Shown here: in pieces, positions 1 to 11,386 of the stretch
Position numbering within the stretch: the stretch's first letter is position 1
Layout: every line of letters begins with the position of its first letter
Origin: Glaciozyma antarctica PI12
Lineage: Eukaryota > Basidiomycota > Microbotryomycetes > Kriegeriales > Camptobasidiaceae
Assembly: GCA_002917775.1 (NCBI GenBank)
Contig: KZ627146.1
Location: 452,112-516,111, forward strand
DNA length: 64,000 nt
Direction: 5' to 3'
Program-made: the position numbers and the translations under genes
Notes under the pieces: generated by a model
What the model saw: the letters and a program-made list of their open reading frames with translations, nothing else
The model's database searches: none
Told to the model about the DNA's origin: nothing

Positions 1-197
1 GCTCGCTCCCGCCAACGTGGATCTACTCCAAATTATCCTTCAACCCACCTCGTATTCCCAGCCGTTGTCGTTGAGGGAAGTGACGAGTAGCCGATGGAAT
101 GGAGAGAACGAGGGCGAGAGAGGGAGTGTGTTGCCGTTGCCATCGAGGAAGCTCCACCAGATGCGTCCTTCTTCAGCGCTCGTCGGTCCTCCTCCTC

Positions 198-830
198 CTA
201 CGCGCTCGGTGAAGAGTACAAAAGCCCCTGCAAGCCCGACGCCTCTTCCACCATATCTCCCGCCGCCTTCTCCAAGTACCTCGCTAGGCCCATGACGACC
301 AGAGGTGCGATCCAAACTGCCCTTTCCTCTGCTCGGAGGGGAGATATGAGAGCTGCGATGGCGAGGATGGTCGGCGGGAGCGCGAGGAGGAGCTTTGGGA
401 GAGGGGTCTGGACTTGAGAGGGGTCGAGACAGAGGGCAGCCGACGCCAGGAGGGGAGGTACGGCGAGGAAGAGGGAGAGCATCCGAGGGAGGTTCGAGAG
501 GTTTGGCGCAGTGAGGAGAACGAGTCTGCGGCAAGGTCAGGGCGAATCGTTAGCGAGAGGGTGCGACGCGCTCCCGAGGAGAGAGACTCACAAGCTCAGG
601 ATGACTTGGAGTGCGCTCGCTGCTACACACCAGAGCCACGCGGCTGATTGTGCTTCCCCCACGATCCCTTCGACCAACTCGGCTTGTTCTGAAGAGGACG
701 CGGCAGGGTCAGCTTGGAGGTCAACAAGGTGACGGTGGGAGGGGAGCTCGCCTTGGCTGTCCAGAACCTCTACAGGGCCTTCGGGTGACTCCTCCTTCTT
801 GAATGGAGCGCGTTGGCGTAGACTCGACAT
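198..830 (-). CDS. Small multi-pass membrane protein, function unknown
   Basis: Two exons, 830-592 and 525-198, join in frame (intron gtgagt...ccgcag, 66 nt) to give about 188 residues. The N-terminal 60 residues are polar, starting MSSLRQRAPFKKEE, and probably cytosolic. Four hydrophobic stretches follow: AWLWCVAASALQVILSL running into LVLLTAP, MLSLFLAVPPLLASAALCL, KLLLALPPTILAIAALI and AVWIAPLVVMGLARYL. This suggests a three- or four-span membrane protein, likely of the ER or another endomembrane. I do not recognise the family. The C-terminus ends SSPSA before a TAG; a further intron there cannot be excluded because another frame stays open to about position 40. It is divergent from MOB1, with 121 bp between the two ATGs, so they probably share a promoter. 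Confidence 0.6.
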
Positions 831-951
831 CGTTGGCGCGCGGGGAGAGGAAGACAGGCGAGCTGTTGAGCGATTCGCCTCTTGACCTCTCACCTCACAC
901 TGCGCCCGCTCTCACCTGCTCAAACAGCCTCCAGCCCCTACTTTGCCAGCT

Positions 952-2270
952 ATGAGCTTCTTCGGCCAACTGTGCGCTTCTCCTTCCCACCCGACTGCCC
1001 AACAGCAACGCACTGACTCCTAACCAGCTCAAAGCGCGCGACCCTCAAGCCCAAGAAGGTGCGCTCTCTCCTCTGTGAAAAGCAACGGGAAGCAGCGCTA
1101 ACAACGTACGCACCTGCAGATCGTGGAAGGGACGAAGCAGTACCAGCTGAAGAAGTACGCGCGGGCCTCGAGCTGAGCTGGAATGGAACGCACCTGCTGA
1201 CCGCCTTTGTCGCGTCTCGCAGATACGCAGAGGCGACGTAAGCTGCTGCTACGCAAGTGGAGGAACACAGCTAACCTGGTCTACCGCTAGGCTCGGATCG
1301 GGGAACTTGCGCCTCGCGGTGGTGTTGCCTGAGGGAGAGGACCTGAACGAGTGGCTCGCCGTCAACACGGTCGACTTTTTCAACCAGATCAACATGGTGA
1401 GCGTGCTCTGACGTGCTGAGAGGACCTGAGCTGATGGGTGCTCCCGTGGTAGCTCTATGGGACCGTGACTGGTGCGTCCGTTCGCTTTCGATCCATCGCC
1501 CATGCCTGACTTGCAATCCTCAAGAGTTCTGCACGCCTCAAGAGTGCGAGACAATGTGTGCGGGACCTCGGTAAGTCTCTCGGGCAGCTCTGGACGCGGG
1601 AAGGTGGGGAGATGGAGCTTTCAACGAGGAGGCGAGGGAGCGGGAGCTGACTCTTGCGATGCCCTCACGCAGGTTCGAGTACCTCTGGCAAGATGGCATG
1701 CAGTACAAGAAGCCTACAAAGCTCTCGGCACCAGGTGCGCTGCTCAGCCCTCTCGCGCAAAACAACTCCAGCTGATCGCGCTCCTCTCAAGCCTACGTCG
1801 ATTGCCTCATGAACTGGGTTCAAGGTATGTTGGACGACGAAAGCATCTTTCCTAGCAAGATCGGTACGATCTTCCTGCTCTTCACATACGTACGCTTCTC
1901 ACGCTTCACGCCTCGCAGGCGTCTCCTTCCCCAAGAACTTCCAATCGACCATCAAGTCCATCGTTCGTCGACTGTTCCGCGTCTACGCCCACTTGTACAA
2001 CCACCATTTCGCTCAACTCTGCGCTCTCAGCATCGAAGGTGAGCTTTCTCCCCCGCGTTCCTGCCGCTGTTCTGACCTGTACCCTCGCAGCTCACATCAA
2101 CACGTCGTACCGCCATTTCCTCCTCTTCGTGACTGAGGTGCGCTCCCCCTGCTGGCTCATGACGTTCCCTACTTATCCTTCTCTTGCCTTGACAGTTTGG
2201 GCTGGTGGAGAAGAAGGACCTCGCTCCTCTGTCGGAGTTGAACGAGGGCATTCTCTCCGCGACCGAGTAG
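952..2270 (+). CDS. MOB1: MOB1 kinase activator, Mps one binder
   Basis: Mob family co-activator of NDR/LATS kinases (Dbf2 in the mitotic exit network, Sid2 in the septation network). The gene is highly split. The first exons are 952-971, 1028-1058, 1120-1154, 1223-1237, 1291-1396, 1453-1471 and 1525-1570, and they join in frame to read [17 protein letters not shown], then [18 protein letters not shown] and [20 protein letters not shown]. The Mob zinc site is visible: two cysteines in [10 protein letters not shown] and two histidines in [10 protein letters not shown]. The C-terminus reads [15 protein letters not shown], as in Mob1. Predicted length is a little over 200 residues, normal for the family. 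The 15-nt exon at 1223-1237 is unusually small. It lies head to head with the small membrane protein gene and just upstream of POLD4. Confidence 0.93.
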
Positions 2271-2469
2271 ATTCGCCTCAGACGGATCGTATTTGCACTA
2301 TATTTGTAGACTTTGCTAGCTTTCTCTTTCATTCTTAATCGTAACTCGTTCCAGCCAGAAACAGAAGGGGCGGAGGAGGTTGCGAGGACGAACTGAGAGA
2401 GCTCCTCCCGCCGAAGTTGAACGATCCCTCTTCGCTTCCTACCCCAGCCTCCTCAGCCTCACGCCCACC

Positions 2470-3169
2470 AGTAAGTCTCCTCTCCCTCCGCATGCCCACG
2501 CTCCTTACCTGGCTCCTGCAGTGCCTCCCAAGAAGAGCGCCGCCGCCGGCACTGCCCCTCTCCGTTCCTCCAGCTTCGCCTCCTCCAAGAACTCCATCGC
2601 CGCCGCCTCCAAGTCCAAGCAGCCTGCGCAGAAGAAGGTGGAGAAGGAGGAGGAGCAGGACGAGATCGATCCTCGATTGTACAGCAGCGCGTACCGCGAA
2701 GCTCAGAAGAAGATGGGACCCCCTGGTGAGCCGTCATTGCCCCCGTCCTCGAGATCTCTGTGAGCTGATTCGACTGGCGCACAGTTCACGGCGAGGCTTT
2801 CACCAAGATTGACGTTATCCTCCGGTACGAAGGACGAGGTGGGGAGGAGGCGGGAGCTGACCCTTGGGTGGCGCAGCGTCTTTGACTGCACCGACGAGTA
2901 CGGCCCTGCTTCCAACGTGACTCGTCTCGTGAGTCGGCCTAGACCCCCCTTCGAACGAGCGATCAGAGCTAACCCTCAGTTCTGCGTTCCAGGAGCGCTG
3001 GGAACGAGCTGAGAGGATGGGGCTTGCGCCTCCGCCCGAGGTGAGTGGTGCCTCGTTCAACGATGGGAGGAGAAGGCTCCTGATGCTCGTTTGACAGATT
3101 GGAGAGATCCTGCGCTCTGAGCCAGGGAGGACGAGGAGCGACTACCGGATGTCAAGCTTCAACATCTGA
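2470..3169 (+). CDS. POLD4: DNA polymerase delta subunit 4 (POLD4/Cdm1 family)
   Basis: Smallest accessory subunit of replicative DNA polymerase delta, which stabilises the holoenzyme in the nucleus. Exons: 2470 (one coding base), 2522-2725, 2785-2824, 2877-2928, 2993-3040 and 3098-3169, total 417 nt, 138 residues. The N-terminus MPPKKSAAAG is basic and disordered. The family core is clear: VFDCTDEYGP, then TRLERWERAERMGLAPPPE and IGEIL. The start is unusual: the ATG is made by splicing, A at 2470 and TG at 2522-2523, across an intron gtaagt...tgcag. No in-frame ATG exists upstream without splicing. The intron itself contains an out-of-frame ATG at about 2490, which splicing removes. Same strand as MOB1, 199 bp downstream. 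Confidence 0.88.
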
Positions 3170-3513
3170 GCGTGCGTTCCTCCTCTCCCGACTGCTGGAG
3201 TCTAGTCGCTGACGATCGTCTCCTTTGCCACAGTAGTCGCCCTCCGCATCCGCTGATTACACGCTCCCACTCCCCCCTCCCACTCCCTTCCTTGCATGGA
3301 CCCATTTCGCACCCTCCTCTCCCCTCTTCCCGTTTGTAGTTCCTCGTGATGCCATTTCTACCCAATGTACATTTGACCAGCGTGCGTGCAGCCCAGAGAG
3401 TGATCAGAAACGAGAGCGGAGCGACGTAGGGAGCAGGATTCGCAAGCGCAGCGTTCAAATATTGCCCTTCCTTGCAGGATCTTTCTATGCCCCCGCCCCC
3501 GCTTATACCGAAC

Positions 3514-4794
3514 CTACACACGGCAGTTGCTAAGCCCAACGTTCAAGATATCGGTGGCTCCGATCAGCTGTTCGTGAAGCAAGTCGTCAGCTACTCCTCC
3601 CCACAGTCGCCTGCGAAACGAGCGACGCACCTGCAATCGGTCCATCACATCCGCCACCTCAGCCTTGAGCACCATACTGCTCACAGCGACCCAATCCGAG
3701 TCGTCCAACGGGCTAACAGTCGCCGCCCTCCGTCCGGGAGTGACCTTGGTGGCGTCGTGAACTCGTGCGCGGGGGATGTTGTAGCTGCAGAGGACGTATT
3801 TGCCGGCGGCGATGACTCCGGCGATGCGGGAGGAAACGCGGGTGATGAGTTCGACGTTGTCGGGGTTGGGCTTGTTGGAGCGGATGAGGACGGCTTGAGA
3901 GGAGAGGAGAGTCGCGATGGGGTGGAGTCCTGCTGCACGCATGGTTTCGCCGGATTCTGCGAGAGAGGATTTAGTCCGATCCTTTAGCTGCCAGGTTCAG
4001 AGAGCGGTAGCGCACCGACGAGATCAACTGTGTGAGGAGCACGTTCGTCAACAACATGAGCTGGATCCTCCATGAGCGCACTCACCTATGCCATCCGCCA
4101 ACCCCAGCGCGCAAGCAGCCTCAACACTTCCTCCAACGTACTCAATGTGCGTCCCCTTGCCCGCCTCGACGCCCTCGCCCACCAATCCCAGCTTCTTATC
4201 GAGCGCGCCAAAGTACTGCGCCGAGAGGACCTCGAAGCTGGTCGCGACCTTCTTCCCCGCGAGCTCCTCGACCGTCTTGATCCCGCTCCGTTCGGGAACC
4301 TGCACCTGCAGCTTGCACTTGCCGAATCCCAGGGGCAAGACTTCGGACACGAGTTCGCTGACGTTGGCCTCCGCTACCATGTCCTGCCCCGTGATTCCCA
4401 TGTCGACGTTCCCTTCTCCGACAAAGCGAGGGATGTCGGCAGCAGGAAGGAAGACGCTGTAAAGTTCTCCGTGAGCTCCTGATCTCGCGCAGACGTGGGA
4501 GAGAGCTCACAGCGCCATGTGGTGGTTCCGGACGAGCGCGACGTCCAGGCGGTGAGAGCGAGTGAACTGGATGTCGGCGCCTGTACCCGAGAACTTATCA
4601 GTCTCAGATCTCAGTCCTGCAGGACGTGGGTGCTCACCTGCGAGCAGCTCAAGGCACTTCTCATAGAGGCGTCCTTTTTTTGGGATGGCGAACAGGCAGC
4701 GGCCCTGAAGGCTGGGGAGCGCAGGGAGCTGTCAGCGGCGTGGATTGCTGGATCTGAATGCACTCGCTCACCTGGTTTGCAAGAAGTCGGACAT
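3514..4794 (-). CDS. HIS1: ATP phosphoribosyltransferase, histidine biosynthesis step 1
   Basis: Catalyses ATP + PRPP to phosphoribosyl-ATP, the first and feedback-regulated step of histidine synthesis, in the cytosol. It is of the long HisG type with a C-terminal regulatory domain. The start at 4794 reads MSDFLQTRL and after introns continues RCLFAIPKKGRLYEKCLELL, DIQFTRSHRLDVALVRNH, then MGITGQDMVAE. The PRPP-binding loop DLVESGETMR is assembled across two introns. The substrate-loop region EYVGGSVEAACALGLADGI is intact, and the regulatory domain ends GATDILNVGLSNCRV before TAG at 3516-3514. The length fits fungal His1 (about 300 residues). It is divergent from the GPI12 gene with 128 bp between ATGs, so control elements for both probably lie at 4795-4922. 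Confidence 0.95.
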
Positions 4795-4922
4795 CGTGAG
4801 GGTTGGGGGAGGAAAGGCAGAGACCAGCAAGGTTGCGTCTGGACCTCCATCTCAGCGCGTTGACTCAGGCACTCGACCTGTCGCCGCCTCTCCAGGACTA
4901 CGAGTGGATCAGCCCAGGAGTT

Positions 4923-6166
4923 ATGAAGGATCGCAAGTCGCCCAAGCGGCAGTCCTCCACCCGGCGTCCCTCCTTCTCTCCTCACCGTCGTTCCTCATCT
5001 CTCCCTCCGCCCTTCGTGCTCCTCCTCCCTCTCCTCGCCCCTCTCCTCGTCTACGCCTTCGTCTTCCTCGCGTACGACCGCTCCAGTCCTCCGCTCGTCC
5101 ATCTGGATCTCGTCAACGCCAAATCAATCCTCTGGGTGACAGCTCACCGTGAGCTCGACGAGCTACTTCCCTGCCACCTAGGCTGACCGCTCTCAATTGC
5201 AGCTGATGATGAATCTCTCTTTTTCGCTCCAACTATGATCAACCTTCTTTCGGCGGAACGAGGGGCCGTTGGGCACCTACTATCGCTGTCGACAGGTGAG
5301 TCGGAGTTAGGCGCAGGGGCTGAGCGAGCAGCTAATGCAGCTACGCAGGGGATCATGAAGGAGTGGGATCGATTCGGAAGAACGAGCTGCGTGCTTCGTG
5401 CTGGGCGCTGGGCATCAAGGACGGGCACTGCATCGCGTTGGATCATCCGTGAGTTGCGCGTCGAGTGGTGTTGGAGACCGGGGGAGCTGATGCAGGTTGC
5501 AGAGCTCTGCCTGATGATCCGAATTTGTGGTGGCCGGAAGATACTATCGAGGAGATCGTTCGCATCTACGTCGACAAGTGGGAGATTGATACGGCAAGTC
5601 GGGCTGCTCGCTTTCCCTTCTTCGCAAGGGCTGATGCTCCGTCTCCAGATCATCACATTCGACGATTACGGCGTCTCAGGACACGCAAATCATCGAGCAG
5701 TTTCTTCCGCCATCGCGTGAGAAATCCTAAAGATCTCGCTCGGAGCTGTTGGCTGATTCGACTTCTCCCCAGACGCGCTGTACTCTCCGATTCTCCCTTC
5801 CCCCGCACCTTCGTCCTCTCCTCCACCAACGTCCTCGCCAAATACTCCTCCCTCGCCAGTCTCCCCTTCACTCTCATCAATCGGTGGCTCCAGCCCTCCG
5901 ACTACGCTCCACCTTCCCTCCTCCCACCCTCCACCGACGCGAATCCGAACCCTGCACCACCGGATGGCGCCCGATGGTGCCCACCTACGTCGCAGAGCTC
6001 TCTTATCGTCAGCTCTCCATCGCAGTACCGCATCGCGAGGCAGTCGTTCGCGCAGCACAGGAGCCAGGCGCGCTGGTTTCGAACGCTGTTCACGTTGTTC
6101 TCTCGGTACTTGTGGTTTGTCGAGTTGGAGGATATGAAGAGGTGTAACATTACGCATGTGCAATGA
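4923..6166 (+). CDS. GPI12: GlcNAc-PI de-N-acetylase (PIG-L), GPI anchor synthesis
   Basis: Removes the acetyl group from GlcNAc-phosphatidylinositol, the second step of GPI-anchor synthesis, on the cytosolic face of the ER. The N-terminus MKDRKSPKRQSS is basic, followed by a membrane anchor PFVLLLPLLAPLLVYAFVFL. The zinc-binding motif AHPDDES is assembled across an intron (about 5151-5202). Further family blocks are TGDHEGVGSIRKNEL, DGHCIALDHPELPDDPN, and IITFDDYGVSGHANHRA with the catalytic-site His residues. The C-terminus ends DMKRCNITHVQ at 6166. A stretch of about 25 Pro-rich residues near 5905-5965 is a fungal-type insertion. Divergent from HIS1 and convergent with the LEA-2 gene (103 bp between stops). 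Confidence 0.93.
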
Positions 6167-6269
6167 TATGTGGGTTACGGCTAAGGGTATAAAAATGCGA
6201 AGAGGATGCGAAAGTGTCTGCGAAGGAGATCGGAAGTGTCTACGGAGGGAGGGGGACAGGGTTCTATGA

Positions 6270-7296
6270 CTATGAATCGAACGTGATGGGCCATGGAATG
6301 GAGGACAGTTGCGTGGCGGCGCCTTTCTCCCCTATCAGCCCCTTGACGTAGAACGTTATCGCCAGCGAGAGAGAAAGCGGAGTGGGTTCGCTTCCACAGC
6401 TGCCAGCGATACTGCCGTACGTCTCGTCCGTTATGTTGCTGTACGTGCCCGCGAATTCGATGGGTACCAGCACTGTGAGATAGCTCAGCACTGGGACTGC
6501 AAGTCGAGTCGGGAACAGGACTCACCAGTCGTGATCGTTCGCCCAGGTACGCTGAAGCTTCCAAGCTCGCCCTCCCCGATCTGAGCCGCCGTGTTCAGGT
6601 CATAGACTTTAACGCTTAGCAAAGGGAGCTTGAGGGGTAGGTAGGAAGAACGCGCGTCGACTGCGCGAGCGTGGTCAGCCGGTAGGTCGATCGCAGCGAG
6701 CGAAAAGGACGCACTGTCGAGAGAAACGTTGGCGGAGAAAGCGAACGATGGGGGAACCGTGGTCAACACGGGATTCACGTCGGAGGACGTCAGAGGTGCT
6801 GTGGTGTTCCACGCCACGCCGGGAGCTCGAGGGAGCAGGAAGTAGAGGAGGAGGCCGATACTGGACGTAGCGAGTGCAGGCAGTCAGCTCCCGTTCTTCC
6901 AAGACGCAGGCGGCTTCAAGTCGACCCACATTATGCAGGCGAAGAACACAACGAACACCCAGCGCTCTGAGGAGAAGCAGCATGGTCAGCTCTGAGCGCA
7001 GCAGCAGAGAGGCAGCACCACGCACGTCCAGTACTCCCTCTCCGCATGCAATTCGACACCGCTGCCCTCCGCTGAAGCTTCTTATCGTGCGCTCGAGCTC
7101 TCCATAGGTCCGCATCTCGTTGCCTGGCCTCGCGCTGCTCGTCTTCGTACGAGGGGAGGCAGTTGGCCGCTTCCGAATCGATCTCTTCGTACCTGCGTGC
7201 GCGCGTTAGCTCTCCCGTTACCGCCCATCTGAGCAGCCCTTGGTCGCCGTACTTTTGCGAGGCGCGGTTGTTGTTGAAGTCCGCAAAGGTCGACAT
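6270..7296 (-). CDS. Single-pass membrane protein with LEA-2-like domain
   Basis: Starts MSTFADFNNNRASQKYG at 7296 with a polar cytosolic segment containing SYEDEQREARQRDADLW. One transmembrane helix is assembled across an intron: RWVFVVFFACIMW joined to IGLLLYFLLPRAPG. After this comes a beta-rich domain with the LEA-2 (water stress/hypersensitive response) pattern: FSANVSLDSASFSLAAID, LPLLSVKVYDLN, IGEGELGSFSVPGRT, VPIEFAGTYSN, and a terminal LSLSLAITFYVKGLIG, ending SIPWPITFDS at 6270. Fungal proteins of this layout are poorly characterised; the domain assignment is my inference from the strand pattern and its place after a single TM helix. Divergent from the ETF beta gene with 241 bp between starts. 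Confidence 0.7.
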
Positions 7297-7537
7297 CGTC
7301 GCGAGGAGCAGTAGCCAGCTTGAGCGGACGGTTTTGCGGGCGGGAAAGGCTGGGACGTGCTGAGATGGATCGCCTGGGTGCTCCTGAGTGCTGTTACCGT
7401 ACGCCCTGAGGCTGTTCGAAAGTTCGAAAGTGGTGGACCGAGGCAGAGTTCCCCTCGTCCGGCGGCATCGGCAAGTATCCGAGGTATTCCGCCCCAGCCG
7501 ACCTTTGTCCCTTCTCCTCACCTCGAACTCGAACAGG

Positions 7538-8564
7538 ATGCGCGTTACCTCTCCTTCCTACCTCCGCCTGCTCGTTCCCATCAAGAGGACCATCGACTGT
7601 AAGGCCCAACCGCTCTGCCCCGCGCTGGAACGCCTGCTAACTCGTGAAAGCAGATGCCGTCAAGATCCGCGTCAAGTCGTCCGGGGAACCTGGGGTGGAG
7701 ACGGCTGGAGTCAAGCACAGCATGAACCCGTTCGATGAGATTGGTGCGTTCCTTCTGCAGCTAGGGGAGGCCCTGGAGCCGCGTGCTAACTCGTCGACCT
7801 GGGGCAGCTGTTGAGGAGGCCGTGCGTCTGCGCGAGCGCTTCAAGGAGGCGATCGAGAGCATCACGGTCGTCACCGTTGGCCCTCCCAAGGCCTCCGACG
7901 TCCTCCGTACCGCCCTCGCCATGGGCGCCGACTCAGGCATCCACATCGAGACCAAGGACGGCGTGGTCGTCGAGCCTCTCGCGGTCGCGCGTTGCCTCAA
8001 GGCGCTCGTTGGCAAGGAGGGACCAGAGCTGGTCATTATGGGCAAGCAGGCTATCGACGACGATGCGAGCCAGGTCGGAGGAATGCTCGCCGGGATGCTG
8101 GGGTGGCCGCAGGCGAACTTCGCGAGCAAGGTCGAGCTCGATGCAGCGGGGAAGAAGCTTACCGTCTCGCGCGAGATTGATGGAGGGCTCGAGACGCTTA
8201 CCATGTCGCTTCCTGCGGTCGTGACGACCGATCTCAGGCTCAACGAGCCTCGCTACGCCAGCTTGCCCAACATCATGAAGGTACGTCCGATCGCGACGAA
8301 TCGGAGAGGGGGCAGAAGTTAATGGCATCTCTGCGAGCAGGCAAAGAAGAAGGTCATCAAGAAGATGAAGGCGGAGGATCTCGGCGTTGACTTGACTCCG
8401 AGGTTGGAAACGGTCAAGGTGGAGGCGCCCCCGACGCGCCAGGGAGGAGCCAAGGTACGCGCTTTCGCTCTCCACCTGCTGCGAGCTGCTCCTAACAAGT
8501 GCTTCGCCAGGTTGGATCCGTAGATGAGGTTGTGGCGAAGCTCAAGGAGGCGGGTGTGCTGTAA
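7538..8564 (+). CDS. ETFB: Electron transfer flavoprotein beta subunit
   Basis: Mitochondrial matrix subunit that, with ETF alpha, carries electrons from acyl-CoA dehydrogenases to ETF-ubiquinone oxidoreductase. The protein starts [20 protein letters not shown], without a long presequence, as is usual for this subunit. The family signature is continuous in the main exon: [66 protein letters not shown] and [16 protein letters not shown]. The recognition-loop region is the [14 protein letters not shown] segment. C-terminus [14 protein letters not shown], stop at 8562-8564. Introns separate the first three short exons and the last two. Its 3' end faces the kinase gene. Confidence 0.95.
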
Positions 8565-8861
8565 AGAGAACCACCTACCTCGAGCAACGCTGGGACTCTC
8601 TGCTCGTCGCCTCCTGCGCACCTTCGCATCTGCGCTCTAGGTCGTTCTTCAGCACCTTTCTCCCGTTGTGGCATATTCGCAGGCAGCGTGCGGGCCTTTC
8701 GCGTCTCGCTCCCGATCTGTCGCCCAAGCCAAGCGCCTTCTCGTGTTCCTTCCGTAATCTTGTCCCCCGTGGTAGAAGGACGGTATTGCTCTGCTTTGGA
8801 GGTAGATGACGCCGCCTGGTGCACTATAAAGCCCGCCAAACCCGCACCGCATCTCTCCCCG

Positions 8862-10739
8862 TCACGCCGCCTTCGCAATGAGCGTGCTGTTGGTATCGAC
8901 CGCGGCGACGACGTCCCTCAAAGCATCTGCTGTGTCAGCTTGTGTTAGCGAAATCCGAACTGCGCTGGAGGGGACGGGCGTACGATCAATGCGAAGAGCC
9001 GTGCTGCCTGCTTCCGAGGAGGAAGGAGTGTCGCGACCAGTTTGAACGAGCGAGTTGAGGTACGCGCCTTCTTCGAAAATCTCGGACGGTTGAGGGCCCT
9101 TCTCGGGGAGGAGTTTGCAGACCAAGTGGTCGCCGTGCGAAGCGCTGAAAACGGCCGCGCGACGAACAATCTCGTCGAGACTTTGGGAAGAGAGTCGCTC
9201 TGGTGCTCGTATTAGTTACGGTGATGTAGAGCGAGAAGAAGAACGCACTGGAGGAGAGGCATAGCGTCCCACGAAGGAGCTTCTTGAACTCCTTCACGAA
9301 CTCCGGAGCCGAGTCGTAGAAGTAGATCTCTGGCGCTCGGTACATCCAAACGTGGGCTGGGTCGCCGTGGAGGAACGCGGTGAGTTTCTCGAACTCACTG
9401 GTAACGAGACGTCAGTAGATCCCTTGCTATGAGGAGACGTTACGTACTTGAGATAGAACTCGGCGTGCTGAAGGAACGCGACCGAGGGTGCGTCCTCCGC
9501 AGGGAGTGACGCGAGGCAGGGAAAGATGATCCGGGCTCTGGAAGCAGCGGAAAGGCTGAGCGGGGAGAGGAAAGAGGATAGTATCGCTGTATCCCGTGCG
9601 AAGCGCTGCTTCAACTCACAGCATCTGTCCTCAGTTAAAGACATCGATGAGTTTCTCGCCCGAGCCTTAACTTTCGTTGAAAATGTGTCCAATCTGCGGC
9701 AGAGTACCGAAGGAGTAGGGGGTGTGGTGAAGGATCGACAGCGGGTCGGCCTGGAGCTTGCGATGGGTTCGGCGAAAGACGACCTCGGGAGCGAGGAAAG
9801 CGTCTGTTCCAGCTGCGGAGCTGCGCAAAAGTTCATAGGCTTTCTCCGTCAGAGAACCTAAGAAAGAACTCACAGGGACTTCGCGGAAGAGGTAGCGCCG
9901 AAGTCGCAGACGACAAAATCACCGGTTCGCGAGATCATCACGTTCTTGGTCTGGAGGTCGCGGTGAGCGAGGTGGGCGTCGTGAAGAGCCTGTGCGAAAT
10001 GGTGAGCGCTGTAAAGAGACAAGGAGGCGCGACGTACAGCGATTCCCTTCGAGGTGTGCTCGAGGAATTTGACGAGCTTCGCGATCGGGTACCGTCCATT
10101 GACAGCGAGGTCCTGCGCGACAGTCTTGCGCAAAACGTGAGCTGCGAATCAAAGAGGCGGGGAGTGGTGAAGGCGGGAGTGGAAGAAGGGGGAGGGTGAG
10201 GGAGGAAGCAAACGCACCTTCGTTCCCCTTTCCATGCCCATCATCTGGAAGTCCCTCGTGCAAACAAAGAAGATCAACTTCATGAGATACGGAGACTTGA
10301 TTTTGAGGCCTTGCATGAGTTTGTACTCTCGCTCCAGCGCCGATTTGTCCTGGAGAAAGAGCGAAGCGGCAGTGAGTGCAGGGGGACGATGCGCATAGGA
10401 GAGGCTTACGCCGTCCACAGGAACCCTTCCGACCTTAATCGCAAGGTAGCGATGACCACGAAGGCCGCGCTCGGGCTTGAATTCGTAAACAGCCGCTTGT
10501 CGGCCCTGTTGCGAGCGGTCAGCGGGAGCACCGAGAGCGCTTGGGAGAACGCGACAGGTCTCGGCAAGCAGGTGCCCCTTCTCGATACAGTAGTATTCCT
10601 GTAATCCCTCCCACTCCTCCTTCTCGGGCTTGCGCACCTGCTGGCGCACCACCCGGCCGTCCATTCCTTCGAACGACCCCGCCGGAAAGAGTTTGATCAT
10701 CCCACACACCTCCTCGTGCTGCCAGTCGGGGCGAGACAT
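8862..10739 (-). CDS. Protein kinase domain protein, fungal type
   Basis: Starts MSRPDWQHEEVCGMIKLF at 10739 and ends NSTLIAKAA at 8862, with several introns. All the main eukaryotic kinase motifs are visible in order: the ATP-site lysine in LAIKVGR, a helix-C acidic residue in EREYKLMQGL, the catalytic loop HRDLQTKNVMI, the metal-binding CDFGATS, and an FLAPEVV activation-segment end. It should therefore be active. The kinase part is preceded by about 60 residues and followed by a C-terminal region including WMYRAPEIYFYDSAPEF and LPEKGPQPSEIFEEGAYLN, which I do not recognise. I cannot place it in a named family; it may be a basidiomycete-expanded kinase. Downstream exon borders (8862-9850) are less sure than the kinase core. 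Confidence 0.75.
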
Positions 10740-11386
10740 GCTGGGGAGGAAGTTAGTGATAATGGAGAGTTCGTGTGCGTGGCTTGGCCGCCGGAGGAGG
10801 CGACGGCGGGGGGGAGAGACGGGAAGAAGGAGAAAGGGGGGCAGTCTCACTTCGCGCGTGTCCCGGATCTGCGTCGGATAAGGTTGATCCAGCCTGTGGG
10901 TCGTCTTCCCGTCGAGCAGAGGGACACAGAGTCGCCAGGCGCAACAGAGACGAGCAGGAGAGAACTCGTTCAGGCGAACGAACGGAACCCGTCGGAGTCC
11001 GCGCGCGCAGGGCTCCAGCGCGGAGAGGGCCCAAGGCCATTCGCGTCGAGAGGTTTTCCGCCGGTTCCAGAGAGGTTGCTAAGCGTTGTACATTCACAAA
11101 CTGAAGTCTCAGGGAGAGTGAATTGCCGTCCTCGCGCGCGCGGAAGGAGCGAAGGGCTTCGCACTCGAGGGCGGTCTATCGAGGAGCGCAGTATCGCTCC
11201 TTCGGGTCGGCTTGAGCCAGAGCAGCGCATCGTCAGCGAGAGCAAACTTCCGACTCGCGCTGGCGGAGGAAGCCACTTTGTTCAGAAAGGAAGCAGGGAC
11301 GCGGAGAGAGCAGAGGAACGCCACCGGAGCAGACGCTGCGTATGGACCCAACCTCGAACGTAACCCAAGCTGCTCATGGACCACCT
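10740..11386. other. Intergenic, kinase promoter and RRP17 3' region
   Basis: This 647-base stretch lies between two minus-strand genes. It holds open frames on both strands, as expected at this GC content, but none shows a family motif, a good start, or splice signals that join into a protein. It should contain the kinase promoter (near 10740-11000) and the RRP17 3' UTR. Confidence 0.5.

Noticed and set aside
10716-11363. Plus-strand frame of 215 codons upstream of the kinase
   Set aside because: Arg/Glu-rich with no domain, overlaps the kinase start, and is expected by chance at this GC content.
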